This document shows positions 1 through 9,572 of a stretch of DNA of 34,456 nucleotides, one piece after another. The position numbers were made by a program, and so were the translations under genes. The notes below the pieces were generated by a model. It was not told the DNA's origin, did no database searches, and saw nothing but the letters and a program-made list of their open reading frames with translations. Positions within the stretch are counted from its first letter, which is position 1. Each line of letters begins with the position of its first letter. Source of the stretch: Anaerolineales bacterium (GTDB lineage Bacteria; Chloroflexota; Anaerolineae; E26-bin7); contig SOHZ01000673.1 of the NCBI GenBank assembly GCA_004377365.1, positions 1-34,456 on the forward strand, read 5' to 3'.

Positions 1-1438
1 CCTTGGCCTGGTCAACCATCAGGCGGTTAATGCCCATCTCCCACTCCCAGCCCAGAACGTGGAGCTCTTTCTGCTCCATTGCTTTACACTCGGCCAGGCA
101 CTCGTTGATCTCGTCAATGGTCACCGGGGCATCCACCGCGCCGACGTGGATCACGGCGCTGCCTTTCTTGCCGTGCAGGTGCTGAGTTCCGGCCAGGGGT
201 TGCGCGCCATAGAGGTCCAAGATGAATTTGAGGTACTCAAAGATGAGCATCTGCTGGGGGCGCTTCTGGCCGCCAAAGGTGACCCCTTGCCAGACCTGCC
301 GCTCGTACTGGCCCAGGTTGAGAATCTCGAAGGGGCGGCAATCAGGAATGTCCATCAGCCGCTTGCGAGTGGTGTGAATGGCGTAGCGGCTCATATCGCA
401 GCCGATCCAGCGTCGCCCCAGTTTTTCAGCCACGGCCAAGGAGGTGCCGGAGCCGCAGAAGAAGTCGGTGACGAGATCGCCTTCATTGGATGAAACCGTT
501 ATGATTCTTTCCAAAAGGGCCTCCGGTTTCTGCGTGTCGAAGTCCAAATGCTCATAGCCTCGCGGGTGGACCTTTTTCACATCCCACACATCGCGCAGTG
601 AAACCCCTTGCGACTCTTCGTCTGTTTCTCGTTTGACCCACGTTCCATCCTTGGTTTGCACAGTCGTAAGACGCTTCCCGCCATAGTCACTGAGGGTTCT
701 CTCGCTGGCCTCTTCCCATAAGGTATTGAATACGTGCGAATTATCGGTATTTTTGGTGTAAAACAGAATGGTATCATGCATTCTTTGAAAGTTCTTCGCT
801 CTTGTCGGCCAGCGACGATAAAACCAAACGATCTCGTTGCGAAAGCAGGATTGCCCGAAGATGTCATCTAACATTAGTCGAATCTGAGATCCGACATGCC
901 AATCAATATGCACATAGAGGCTTCCGCTATCTGACAGTAGGTCACGGACAAGCCAAAGCCGCTCGTACATCATGCTGAGATATGAATTTAGTCCTTGGCC
1001 CCAGGTATCCCTGTATGCTTTCTCCTCAATGATCGACTGCTCTTTGGTCACTTTCACGTCACCGTCACCAATCTGCGACGTGAATGAGAAATCTGCCCCT
1101 GTCGCAAACGGTGGATCGATGCAGATCAGGTCAATCTTGCCGGCAAAGTGCTCCAGCAAGGAGCCCATCACGTACAAGTTGTCGCCCCAGATAAGCTTGT
1201 TACGCCAGCCGTCGCCCTCGCCAGCCATCTGCTCTTCTTCGGCCTGCCAGTAGTCAAAGAGGGTACCTACGTGGCCGGCAAGTTCTTCTTTGTGCCGCTC
1301 GCGGGTAGCGCGGGTCTCATTGACCCCCTCGATGACCTGGAAGGGCAGGTTGACGCGGCGGGGCGGCACCAGGTTGCCCTCTTCGTCGTATTTGCCGGGC
1401 CAGACAAGTTCGGTGCGGGTGATTTCGATTTTGGGCAT
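1..1438 (-). CDS. Beta-class site-specific DNA methyltransferase (N6-adenine or N4-cytosine), partial
   Basis: The frame is open for 479 codons from ATG at 1438 and runs off the left edge, so the C-terminus is missing. The catalytic motif IV, DPPF, is at residues 108-111. The S-adenosylmethionine motif I, FCGSGT, is at 327-332. The order IV before I marks the beta class, which includes type III Mod and many orphan methylases. The protein should transfer a methyl group from SAM to adenine-N6 or cytosine-N4 in DNA; the target site cannot be read. AGGAGGAG lies upstream of the start. The gene starts 15 nt after the DUF5615 toxin gene and is probably the last or near-last gene of the radC-helicase-NTPase run. 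Its first 47 codons are duplicated at 2145-2285. No restriction endonuclease is visible in the window. The family call is firm; modification partner and specificity are unknown. Confidence 0.9.
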   Translation of the reverse strand, partial: MPKIEITRTELVWPGKYDEEGNLVPPRRVNLPFQVIEGVNETRATRERHKEELAGHVGTLFDYWQAEEEQMAGEGDGWRNKLIWGDNLYVMGSLLEHFAGKIDLICIDPPFATGADFSFTSQIGDGDVKVTKEQSIIEEKAYRDTWGQGLNSYLSMMYERLWLVRDLLSDSGSLYVHIDWHVGSQIRLMLDDIFGQSCFRNEIVWFYRRWPTRAKNFQRMHDTILFYTKNTDNSHVFNTLWEEASERTLSDYGGKRLTTVQTKDGTWVKRETDEESQGVSLRDVWDVKKVHPRGYEHLDFDTQKPEALLERIITVSSNEGDLVTDFFCGSGTSLAVAEKLGRRWIGCDMSRYAIHTTRKRLMDIPDCRPFEILNLGQYERQVWQGVTFGGQKRPQQMLIFEYLKFILDLYGAQPLAGTQHLHGKKGSAVIHVGAVDAPVTIDEINECLAECKAMEQKELHVLGWEWEMGINRLMVDQAK

Positions 1439-1453
1439 CGTGGACTACTCCTC

Positions 1454-2091
<638 letters not shown>

Positions 2092-2132
2092 TCAACTCCT
2101 TGTCTAGAGTCACAGGTCGACGCGCTCATTTC

Positions 2133-2285
2133 TCACTCGCGCTCCTCGCGGGTGGCACGGGTCTCGTTGACCCGCTCGATGACCTGGAAGGGCAGATTGA
2201 CGCGGCGGGGCGGCACCAGGTTGCCATCGTCGTCGTATTTACCGGGCCAGACAAGTTCGGTGCGGGTGATTTCGATTTTGGGCAT
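2133..2285 (-). pseudogene. Truncated duplicate of the methyltransferase start
   Basis: A 50-codon open frame beginning MPKIEITRTELVWPGKYD, the same N-terminus as the methyltransferase at 1-1438, then ending in TGA. By eye about 8 of 141 aligned bases differ between 2145-2285 and 1298-1438, with no gaps. It keeps its own ribosome binding site (GAGGAG) and ATG, so a 50-residue peptide could be made, but both catalytic motifs are absent. It lies 36 nt after the membrane NTPase gene and 44 nt before the DUF433 gene. It is best read as the former start of the methyltransferase, left behind when the TA pair entered. Confidence 0.85.
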
Positions 2286-2321
2286 GGTTCAACTCCTCAA
2301 GGCTATGCTGATTTACGACCC

Positions 2322-4643
2322 TCAAAACTCTGCCATCCGTGCAGACGATTGGGCCTTCTTTTGCACCCAGCGCTGGATCAATGGCACCTGGAAACGGTAG
2401 CCATCGTCGGTTGGCTCTAACAGTTCTCGGCGGCACAGAGAGTCGAGCACCGCCGCATTGGCGGATTCAAGCTTGCCAACAGCAATCTGGCATAGGACAC
2501 CCCGTTCTGCCAAACTGGCGCTGTTCCAAATCTCATCGAAGTACTCGCCGCCGTGCTCCAAGGCGTCATCCAGCACTGCCTGTACATCGGCCTCGGTGGC
2601 AGTGCGCCGTTGGGCCACGTTGAGACGGTTGACCAGTTCGGCACAGAGCAGTTGCACCAGGAAAGGTTGAGCATGAGTCAGTTGCAGGATGGCTTCCACT
2701 GCTTCCGCTTCATAGCGCATGTGCTGTTCAAAGTCCGGGATGGGATGTTCAATCAACTCCCGTGCCTCCTCGGGCCTGAGATAACTGATGTGCAAACGGC
2801 GGGAGTTGATCAGGTAGTCACTCCAGTAAGGCGCCTTTTCTTCTAGGTGCGATCCGGCCAGCAACAGTGTCCAGCGCCGGCGGTGTTCCAGCAGGTCGCG
2901 CAAGAAGTTGAGCACCGCCCGGCTGCCGGTTGCGGCGATTACTTCCTCCAGGCGCTGGAATTCGTCTAAACAGAGCAAGAAGCTACGCCCACGGGCGGTC
3001 TGCTCGGCTTGGCGCAGCCATACGCCCAACACCACAAAAGGGTCGGCCTGGAAATCGGCCAGGGCCGGCGATGGCAAGATCAAGTTACGGCCGCGGCGGG
3101 CGCTGTCTACAATGTCCTGTGCGATCTGATAGGCCAGGCCGGTGTTAGTTGCCGCTGCCGCAGCCCTATGCACGTTGACTCTCACCGGCACTAGATCCGC
3201 TGGCAGGCGTTGGGGCAGATACGCGATCAGGGAGGTCTTGCCGGTGCGCCGCTGACCGTGCAGGAGCAGTATCGGCGGCTGTGGCGCCAGCAATAGTACC
3301 TCAATCTCGGTGAAAATGTCGTCGCGCCCCTTGAACAACCGGTCAGCTTCTTCAGGCCGTAGATGGGGGCCGGCAAGGTAAACCGGCGGGATTTCGTCTT
3401 CCCGTGTCCCTTCCTGCTGTAGTATGCGGATAGCGGCTGCTAAAACATCATGCCAGCGATCAATGGCGTAACCATACCGGGACGTAAACATCGGGTTGCC
3501 CGTCACCAGACTTTCGCGTAGCGTACGCAACTGGCTAATCTGTCGCTCCAACCCCACTTGCTGACGATAACGGGTAGTGAACCTCAGCGCGGCTCGCACA
3601 CCCTGGCTCACATCGAGCAATGCCGGCAGAGTCGGACCTAGTTCTGGCGGTGGAGGCTGGGAGATCCAGCGTAGCTGGTCGCTCACAGTCGCAATGGCGC
3701 GGGTAGTGTCGCAGCGCGCCAACTGGTCCAGTGCGATCAAGACCTGAGCCTGGCGGGCGGCAGCCTGCTGGCGTGAATGAGTGGTCAGGTAGTCAATGGC
3801 CTGGCGGGCACCGGCCTGGTTATATCTGTACGCCTGGGCCAGGAATCGGCCCAGCAACGGGAGCGGCAACACGATGAACTCGTCGTAATAGATGGGCAAC
3901 CAGTGCAGAACCTGACCAGCACGCTCTCCCCGAGCCGCCAACCATAGTCCAACCATCCAAAGGGCTTCGATAGGCCAGAAGCAAAGGCGCAGAGTGCAAG
4001 CTACCATAGCCACGCCGAACGCCACGCCGAACGCCACGCCGACCGCCACGCCGACCGCCACGCCGACCGCCACGCCGCCCGCCACGCCGCCCGCCACGCC
4101 AAAGAGCAAAGGGAGCCATTCTACCAGTTGTGTCGTATCAAGGGAGAGAAGCGCCAAGACACGGGCTACAACATCAAGTAAGTTTCGAGCGGTGACTGGC
4201 GCTAGTGACTGTAGTACGCGAAAAAGGATAATCCCGCCAACAAGCACCAACATGAGGTAGAGCAGGAAATCTATCCACTTGTCAGTAATTCCGGCAGCGA
4301 GACGCTTGGCCAGCCATACGCCGACGGCAAAGGGCAGCACGAAGGCCAATGAATCAAACCAGTCAAAGGTTTGTCCAGCCAGCGTGATGAGCCCGCCTAC
4401 CAGGATTACAGTCAGCAATGGTACCATCTGGGCCAAATGTGCGGACTGTTGGGCGTAGCGTGCCAGCTCAAGGTTGGCAGCGAACTCATCACGCAAGCGG
4501 AACGGGTTACTGATGGGTCCCAAATCAGGATGGATACGTCGCAGATATGCGGCCAGCGTAAAAGGTTTGAAATAGGCCCAGTAGAGCAAACGGGCGCACT
4601 CAGCCCAGTAGGTAATCCATCGCTCCCAACGCGAGGCGTTCAT
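2322..4643 (-). CDS. Multi-pass membrane protein with C-terminal P-loop NTPase domain
   Basis: I take ATG at 4643 (773 residues): it forms an ATGA overlap with the upstream NTPase gene and has GGAGGAGG before it; the longer 786-residue frame has no such support. Residues about 70-145 hold hydrophobic segments. Residues 182-213 are a Gly-Val-Ala run encoded by 12-bp repeats, and more hydrophobic sequence follows to about 268. The soluble C-terminal half has Walker A GQRRTGKTS at about 463-471 and Walker B FLLCLDEF at about 555-562, like STAND/AAA ATPases of the archaeal-ATPase type. The protein resembles the gene before it only in the NTPase part. A membrane-tethered sensor or effector ATPase is plausible. 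No established function is recognised. Confidence 0.8.
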   Translation of the reverse strand: MNASRWERWITYWAECARLLYWAYFKPFTLAAYLRRIHPDLGPISNPFRLRDEFAANLELARYAQQSAHLAQMVPLLTVILVGGLITLAGQTFDWFDSLAFVLPFAVGVWLAKRLAAGITDKWIDFLLYLMLVLVGGIILFRVLQSLAPVTARNLLDVVARVLALLSLDTTQLVEWLPLLFGVAGGVAGGVAVGVAVGVAVGVAFGVAFGVAMVACTLRLCFWPIEALWMVGLWLAARGERAGQVLHWLPIYYDEFIVLPLPLLGRFLAQAYRYNQAGARQAIDYLTTHSRQQAAARQAQVLIALDQLARCDTTRAIATVSDQLRWISQPPPPELGPTLPALLDVSQGVRAALRFTTRYRQQVGLERQISQLRTLRESLVTGNPMFTSRYGYAIDRWHDVLAAAIRILQQEGTREDEIPPVYLAGPHLRPEEADRLFKGRDDIFTEIEVLLLAPQPPILLLHGQRRTGKTSLIAYLPQRLPADLVPVRVNVHRAAAAATNTGLAYQIAQDIVDSARRGRNLILPSPALADFQADPFVVLGVWLRQAEQTARGRSFLLCLDEFQRLEEVIAATGSRAVLNFLRDLLEHRRRWTLLLAGSHLEEKAPYWSDYLINSRRLHISYLRPEEARELIEHPIPDFEQHMRYEAEAVEAILQLTHAQPFLVQLLCAELVNRLNVAQRRTATEADVQAVLDDALEHGGEYFDEIWNSASLAERGVLCQIAVGKLESANAAVLDSLCRRELLEPTDDGYRFQVPLIQRWVQKKAQSSARMAEF
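4011..4094. repeat. Seven 12-bp tandem repeats inside the membrane NTPase gene
   Basis: Seven contiguous 12-bp units of the form CACGCCGAMCGC/CACGCCGCCCGC on the plus strand. They encode tetrapeptides GVAG, GVAV and GVAF on the minus strand. The unit is a multiple of three, so copy-number change alters the length of a predicted membrane segment without breaking the frame. Neighbouring units are identical or differ by one base. Confidence 0.9.
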
Positions 4644-5725
4644 TGCGATCCTCCTCCAAGTCCCAACACCTGGAGCAACCATGTCAGGAACTCGTGCATG
4701 GGTAACACTCCTGTCAGAAACAGTATCACCAACAGCAAGATCAAGATGCCCACAATCCAGTTGCGAACATCATCCCAGGTGGCACCCAGCCAACCGGCGG
4801 TGCGGCCCAACCAGGCAGGAGCCTGCCACACCTGCCGGGCCATCCACTGTCCCAAGCGTCGCCGCAGTCCTCGGTAGGGTCCTGCTTGGCGACGGAATTG
4901 AGCGCGCACCCAATCCTCGCCTCGGCCAGTAGCCTGCGCTTCACAGACGTAGTACGCTGCCATCTGCAAGAAGAAGGGATGGCGTCCGCCCAGCGACAGG
5001 GCCAATTCCTGATCACGTACGCCCAACGCCGGTGGTCCACCGGTAACGTCTGCCGGCAGCATCACCAACTCGCGAGCTTCATCTTCAGGGAACTCCTCCA
5101 AATAGAGCGTATTGCCCAGGTTGAAGAAGCGGGACACAAAACGAAATCGGCTACCGTAGTAGATCAATGACTTGGCTGAGGCGATGATCAGCATGAGCAG
5201 TTGGTCGTCCATCAAGGCCCGCAGCCCGTCGTAGAAGCGGTCGTCGAATTCGTCTGGGGCTTCCAGTAGCGCCTCGAATTCATCCAGGCAGAGAACGGTA
5301 CGGAGGTCTGCCTCAGCAAGTGCCTGCAGGCTCTTACTGAAGGTGACTAGCTCAGTGCATGTGACAGGCCAGGCCGGCAACGTGGCTGCGTCTGGGTGCT
5401 GGCTGAGAGCTTGCGCTATGGCGCTGCCAACCTTTTGTAGGAAACCAGCCACTGTACGGACCCGGGCATCTTGCAAACTCACCTGCCCTACGAGGAAGCG
5501 CTGCGGGTTATCAAGCCGTTGGTAGTAGGTCTGGTAGACATGGTAAATCAGAGAACTCTTACCAATACGCCGCCCGCCCACAACCGCCACACTGGTCATC
5601 TGTGTCCCCGCCATGCGCTGTGTGATGAAGCGCAACTCCGCCTTGCGACCGACGAAGCGGGCTGGATTTATGATCTTGCCACCGAAATAGAACGGGTTAG
5701 TGGTGGATGTTGAAGGAATGACCAT
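4640..5725 (-). CDS. P-loop NTPase with C-terminal membrane anchor
   Basis: A 361-residue protein. An FVGR motif at residues 24-27 and Walker A GGRRIGKSS at about 50-58, followed by Walker B TVLCLDEF at about 143-150, are the layout of archaeal-type/STAND AAA ATPases (AAA_16-like). Residues about 325-347 form a single strongly hydrophobic segment, so the ATPase is likely cytoplasmic and tail-anchored. The start ATG has GGAG about 11 nt upstream. Its stop overlaps the next NTPase start as ATGA, suggesting that both products act together, possibly as a heteromeric membrane complex. It follows the helicase-nuclease gene by 69 nt. The substrate or signal cannot be read. Confidence 0.8.
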   Translation of the reverse strand: MVIPSTSTTNPFYFGGKIINPARFVGRKAELRFITQRMAGTQMTSVAVVGGRRIGKSSLIYHVYQTYYQRLDNPQRFLVGQVSLQDARVRTVAGFLQKVGSAIAQALSQHPDAATLPAWPVTCTELVTFSKSLQALAEADLRTVLCLDEFEALLEAPDEFDDRFYDGLRALMDDQLLMLIIASAKSLIYYGSRFRFVSRFFNLGNTLYLEEFPEDEARELVMLPADVTGGPPALGVRDQELALSLGGRHPFFLQMAAYYVCEAQATGRGEDWVRAQFRRQAGPYRGLRRRLGQWMARQVWQAPAWLGRTAGWLGATWDDVRNWIVGILILLLVILFLTGVLPMHEFLTWLLQVLGLGGGSQ

Positions 5726-5794
5726 GATTCAGTGCTCCATATTCCAGTCCTTATTTGGAGAAAAGGCCAGCGTTCTCATGTTTACTGTACAAGC

Positions 5795-8671
5795 TTATCT
5801 CGTTTGCAAGCTGATTGTTCCCTGTCGCTGACAGTATACCCTGAAGTCACACTCCCCACACACCTTCACCTCCGGTACTTCTTGCACGGCAAAGTCGCGG
5901 GCCAGGATTTGGGCGACCACACTATCGAAGTAGGCCCCGGCCTGGGCTACTTTCTCCGGTTCATAAGGAAAGAACATCAGTGCCTCCTCTCGCTGGGCCT
6001 CGCCGGTCCAGTAGAGAGCCAACCGCTCTGGGCGCTTGCCGTAGCGCTGCTCCAGAATGTGGGCGTAGATAAGCAACTGCTGATGATAGTGGGTCAGCCG
6101 TCGGTCGTCCTCCTGTGGGCGGGGTTGCGACTTAAAGTCCAGCAACTCCAACTTGTTGTCTTCGCCCAGCAGCAGGTCCACCCGGCCTGTGAGAATGTAC
6201 TGCTCCTTCTCCAGGGAGACGTCCACCTCGGTCTCGATGACCTGTGGCATTCGATCCTGATTTTGGTTGAAGTAGTTCATCACCTGCTGGAAGGCCACAT
6301 CGCGTTGGGGCTGGCTGATGGGGCGGTAACCGGCGTTGACCAGGCTGCGAAAATTGGCCTCGAACATACCGGGAATGGCCATCTTGATCAAGGGTAGCGA
6401 CTGGCCCTCCAGCACCCAGCGATGGATGTCTTCGATGGTTTGATGCACCAAAGCCCCGAAAAAGATCTCGGCCGAACGGGAGGGAGCAAACTCGTACTCG
6501 CGGAAGAACTGGTACTGGCGCGGGCAGGTTTCGTAGACCTTGAGGTGGTTGGTGAAAGAGAAAGATTTCTTCAGGGGCACCCGTTCCTTGAGCTCAAAGT
6601 GCTGCGCGGCCAGCAGGTCTTGCTGCACGTAAGGCCACTGGGGCAGCCCCTGCCATAAAGGATTGAAGTGTGGCTTGGGCGTGTCGGTGGTGGTCAGCAT
6701 CAGCAGTTTCTCGGCCCGGGAGAAGGACACATAGTGCAACCGCATACGGTCGAATTCGGTGATACGCTTCTCCGGCTCAAAGGGCTCGCGGTGGTAAAAT
6801 GGTCCCAGCAATCGGTCTACCTGTTTGCCCGAAGAGATATTGGTCGCCAGAGAGCCAACAATCACCACCGGGAACTCTAACCCCTTACTCTGATGGATGG
6901 TCATCACCTGGACGTGGCCGGAGGGGAAAGGGCGGTCAGGGTCCTCGTACTCATTGATGCCGCCCAGGTACAGGAAGCGCAGGAAGCTGTTGAAGAAGCG
7001 CAGCCGCAGGAAGCCCCGGTTGGCGTAGGTGATCACACTATAGCGGTAGTAATGCTGGAAAACCGCCAACAGTTGGCTAAAGATGGCCAGGTTGCGGGCG
7101 CGGTTCTCGTTGCCCATCATGGCGGCAAAGGGCTCGTGGGCGATAAATTCGTAGAGGTAATCGGCCAGGTGACGGTTCAGAGTCTGGCCCTCACGTAGCG
7201 CTTCGATCTCGGCCACCCGCCGTTGCAATACCTGGGCCAGGGGGTGATCGGCCACCACACCGGCCCGGGCCAGAGTGGTCAGACAGCCGTCCACGTAATC
7301 GGCCAGTTCACGCAAGGCGTAACCACTCAGGTTGCCTCGATTGTCTCCATACCAGCCCAGCAGCACGGCGAAGCAGCCTGCCATCAGGCGCACCTCTTCG
7401 TTCTCAAAGTAGGCCCGGGCGCGTGGGGCGAAGGCCGGGATGCTGTGTTGTTCCAGGGCCTGAACGTAGGGGCCAGAATGGTCGGTGCGCACGCTGTGCA
7501 AGAGCAACGCCACCTGATTATAGTCCTCGATCATCTGCTTCTCCTTGAGGAAAGCCACCAGATCGGCAACTCGATTGGCTTCATCGGTCCGATCTACGCC
7601 CCAGATAGCGAACACAGCAGGGTAGTCGGGGTGCTCATCGTTTTGGTTGGGCTCGATGGTTTTGGTGTAGCGAAAGTCAAAGGGCGAGTTGGGATTCGAC
7701 CAGTCGCAGCCGGCCATAAAACGGTTATAGCCCGCGATGATCCGCTCATGCGAGCGGTAGTTCACAGTTAGGCGGACCTGCGGGCAGGGGTTAAAGTGCT
7801 TGCCGAACTCTAGGATGTTGCGGACCGTCGCCCCCCGGAAGCGGTACAGGCTCTGGTCATCATCGCCGACCACACACAAGTTATCTTGAGGAGCGGCCAG
7901 ACGGAGCAATAGTTGTTCCTGGATGTAGTTGGTATCCTGGTATTCATCTACGAGCACATAGCGCGCTTCAGCGTGAACCTGCGTGGCGATGTCCTGTTGC
8001 GTTAGCAGATCGTAGAAAACCTTCTGTTGGTGGGCAAAGTCCAATCGGTTGCGTGCCCGCAGGTTTTCTTCGTAGCGTTGATAGGCCAGGCCCAGTTGCA
8101 GCAGAAATGAATCGTCGCTGGCGACCAACGCCCCAGGATCTACCAACTCCTCAGTCATCTTGTTGAAGAATTCCGTCAGCCCCTTTATGGTCGTCCAGCG
8201 GGTGGACCACTTGCCCAGATACTTACCTTCTGCATCCGGCTCGCCAACGATCTCGTCAAAATTCTCGAACAGAAAGAGGGCCTGGGTCAGCTCATCCAGC
8301 ACCTCGTAGCCAGTGCCCAGCCAGGTGTGGTGGCGAAAGCGGGTCAGGTAATTGTTGCAGATGCCGTGAATGGTGCCCACCTGGAGCTGCGAGAGGTCGC
8401 CCGTGTAGCCAAGGGTGCGGGCTGCCTGGGCTACCCGGTCCCGCAGCTCAAAGGCGGCCTTTTCGGTGAACGTGCAAAGCACAATCTCCTTTGGCTCAGC
8501 CTTGCCTTGCAGCAAGATGTTCAAGGTGCGCACCACCAATACCAGCGTCTTGCCCGACCCCGGCCCGGCGATGATCAGCAACGGGCCGTCGGTCCGAGCC
8601 ACAGCCTCCCGCTGGGCCTCGTTTAGAAAGGGATAGTGTTGCTCGATAGCAGGGTGCAATTCTAAACTCAT
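5795..8671 (-). CDS. UvrD/PcrA-type superfamily 1 helicase fused to a PD-(D/E)XK nuclease
   Basis: A 958-residue ATP-dependent 3'-5' DNA helicase fused to a nuclease. Helicase motifs seen: Walker A AGPGSGKT (about 35-42), motif II LVDEYQDTN (about 240-248), GDDDQSLYRFRGA (about 269-281) and HQSKGLEFPVVIVG further on. The C-terminus holds a RecB/Cas4-like nuclease with D832, D845 and K847 (LLDFKS) and a YHQQLLIYA helix. An Fe-S cysteine set is also present: VYETCPRQY, then C938, C941 and C947. This architecture matches AddB/Cas4-type end-processing enzymes rather than plain UvrD. ATG at 8671 overlaps the radC stop as ATGA. The role may be recombination repair or degradation of invading DNA; the neighbouring methyltransferase and NTPases favour defence, which is an inference. 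Confidence 0.9.
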   Translation of the reverse strand: MSLELHPAIEQHYPFLNEAQREAVARTDGPLLIIAGPGSGKTLVLVVRTLNILLQGKAEPKEIVLCTFTEKAAFELRDRVAQAARTLGYTGDLSQLQVGTIHGICNNYLTRFRHHTWLGTGYEVLDELTQALFLFENFDEIVGEPDAEGKYLGKWSTRWTTIKGLTEFFNKMTEELVDPGALVASDDSFLLQLGLAYQRYEENLRARNRLDFAHQQKVFYDLLTQQDIATQVHAEARYVLVDEYQDTNYIQEQLLLRLAAPQDNLCVVGDDDQSLYRFRGATVRNILEFGKHFNPCPQVRLTVNYRSHERIIAGYNRFMAGCDWSNPNSPFDFRYTKTIEPNQNDEHPDYPAVFAIWGVDRTDEANRVADLVAFLKEKQMIEDYNQVALLLHSVRTDHSGPYVQALEQHSIPAFAPRARAYFENEEVRLMAGCFAVLLGWYGDNRGNLSGYALRELADYVDGCLTTLARAGVVADHPLAQVLQRRVAEIEALREGQTLNRHLADYLYEFIAHEPFAAMMGNENRARNLAIFSQLLAVFQHYYRYSVITYANRGFLRLRFFNSFLRFLYLGGINEYEDPDRPFPSGHVQVMTIHQSKGLEFPVVIVGSLATNISSGKQVDRLLGPFYHREPFEPEKRITEFDRMRLHYVSFSRAEKLLMLTTTDTPKPHFNPLWQGLPQWPYVQQDLLAAQHFELKERVPLKKSFSFTNHLKVYETCPRQYQFFREYEFAPSRSAEIFFGALVHQTIEDIHRWVLEGQSLPLIKMAIPGMFEANFRSLVNAGYRPISQPQRDVAFQQVMNYFNQNQDRMPQVIETEVDVSLEKEQYILTGRVDLLLGEDNKLELLDFKSQPRPQEDDRRLTHYHQQLLIYAHILEQRYGKRPERLALYWTGEAQREEALMFFPYEPEKVAQAGAYFDSVVAQILARDFAVQEVPEVKVCGECDFRVYCQRQGTISLQTR

Positions 8672-9351
8672 AGCAGGCCGTTTTCACGAAAGCTAAAGTG
8701 AGCATCCTGGGACACGATGATATGATCGTAGACAGAGATGCCCATCGTCTTTGCTGCCAGAACCAGACCGCGCGTAAGAGTCTTGTCGAATTCTGAGGGC
8801 GTAACGTTGCCGTCAGGATGGTTATGGACGAAGACGAGATTCGAGGCTTTCGACTTGAGGGCGTGCTCCATCACCTTACGGGGATAGACAGCCGCCTGGT
8901 CAATCGTCCCTTCGGCAATGAGTTGTTCATCCACGATGGCAAACTTGCCATCCAGATAGATCACCCGAAACTGCTCGTTACTCTGAGCACCCATGCGGGC
9001 CATGCAGTAGTCAATCAAGCTTTCCGGGGTGTCCAGGGTAAAATCTGTTCGGGTCTTTTGTTGCAGGTAGCGGGTGGCTGCCTCTTTGATAAAGCGGATC
9101 ATGGTGACTGCGACCGGTCCCACGCCCTCCACGGCCAGGAGCTCCTCTTCGGGGGCATCGAGGACTTCTTTGAATGAACCGAACTTGCCGACTAGTTCCT
9201 TGGCAATAGGTTTGACATCCTTAACAGGGATGGCGAACATGAGAAGAAGCTCCAGAGCTTCGTAGTCTTCCCGAAAGACGTCCAGTCCAAACTGGCGAAA
9301 CTTGGCTCGTACTCGTTCACGGTGGTGCAGGTAGTGTGGCTTTCTCGTCAT
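8668..9351 (-). CDS. radC: RadC family JAB/MPN domain protein
   Basis: A 227-residue protein of usual RadC length. A helix-hairpin-helix segment (LAVEGVGPVAVTMI, about 70-83) precedes the JAMM metal-binding motif: H176, H178 and D189 in VHNHPDGNVTPSEFD. RadC proteins have no settled biochemical role despite the historical repair name. They are frequent in mobile and defence regions. The product is tightly coupled to the helicase-nuclease (ATGA overlap). The ribosome binding site before ATG 9351 is weak. Upstream lies a leader of about 270 nt with three hairpins and a strong promoter at 9630-9658. Confidence 0.9.
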   Translation of the reverse strand: MTRKPHYLHHRERVRAKFRQFGLDVFREDYEALELLLMFAIPVKDVKPIAKELVGKFGSFKEVLDAPEEELLAVEGVGPVAVTMIRFIKEAATRYLQQKTRTDFTLDTPESLIDYCMARMGAQSNEQFRVIYLDGKFAIVDEQLIAEGTIDQAAVYPRKVMEHALKSKASNLVFVHNHPDGNVTPSEFDKTLTRGLVLAAKTMGISVYDHIIVSQDAHFSFRENGLL

Positions 9352-9436
9352 AGGACACCGTCATGCCGGATGAACAGTCGCCTGCGCGTCTGGGTACACG
9401 CCGTAGTGGTCGGTCAAGAGGAAGGCTGAGACCATA

Positions 9437-9473
9437 AGAGCCGCTTCTCCTGCTTGACACAGAAAGCGGCTCT
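9437..9473. other. 10-bp inverted repeat in the radC leader
   Basis: AGAGCCGCTT at 9437-9446 pairs perfectly with AAGCGGCTCT at 9464-9473 across a 17-nt loop. There is no T-tract on either strand, so it is not an ordinary intrinsic terminator. On the minus strand it falls in the 5' leader of radC. On the plus strand its loop contains the -35 box of the predicted small RNA. Confidence 0.75.
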
Positions 9474-9483
9474 CTGGTATCAT
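9454..9483 (+). promoter_or_regulatory. Sigma70-like promoter for a plus-strand small RNA
   Basis: TTGACA at 9454-9459 and TATCAT at 9478-9483 with an 18-bp spacer. No protein gene lies downstream on the plus strand. A hairpin with a T5 tract ends about 85 nt later, which supports a short noncoding transcript. Confidence 0.55.
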
Positions 9484-9489
9484 CTCAGA

Positions 9490-9572
9490 GCCTGGCCTTC
9501 CTGAGCGAAGCAGGAAGGGGGCATTGTCATCATGAAGGGCCACCGCGCTCGGAACGCGGTCGGTCCCTTTTT
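9490..9572 (+). ncRNA. Predicted small RNA antisense to the radC leader
   Basis: About 83 nt, bounded by the promoter at 9454-9483 and the terminator at 9537-9572. It contains a perfect 8-bp hairpin (CCTTCCTG at 9496-9503 with CAGGAAGG at 9511-9518, 7-nt loop). No known RNA family is recognised. It lies wholly inside the predicted 5' leader of the radC operon on the opposite strand, so it could regulate that operon by base pairing. Transcription is a prediction from promoter and terminator only. Confidence 0.45.
9537..9572 (+). terminator. Intrinsic terminator of the predicted small RNA
   Basis: GGGCCACCGCG at 9537-9547 folds with CGCGGTCGGTCCC at 9555-9567 (6-bp perfect inner stem, outer stem with small bulges, loop CTCGGAA). 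T5 follows at 9568-9572 and then further pyrimidines. On the minus strand no T-tract follows, so it should not stop radC transcription. Confidence 0.6.

Noticed and set aside
4011-4094. Repeat array as a regulatory element outside genes
   Set aside because: The 12-bp units are in frame within a long coding sequence and encode a consistent tetrapeptide.
9361-9543. 60-codon minus-strand ORF upstream of radC
   Set aside because: It lies across the hairpins of the leader, has no recognisable domain and no good ribosome site. The RNA structures explain the sequence better.
9437-9572. T-box riboswitch, suggested by an ACCGCG stem and CGGTCCCTTTTT end
   Set aside because: The required UGGN bulge that pairs with the tRNA end is absent, no stem I or specifier is seen, and no plus-strand gene follows.
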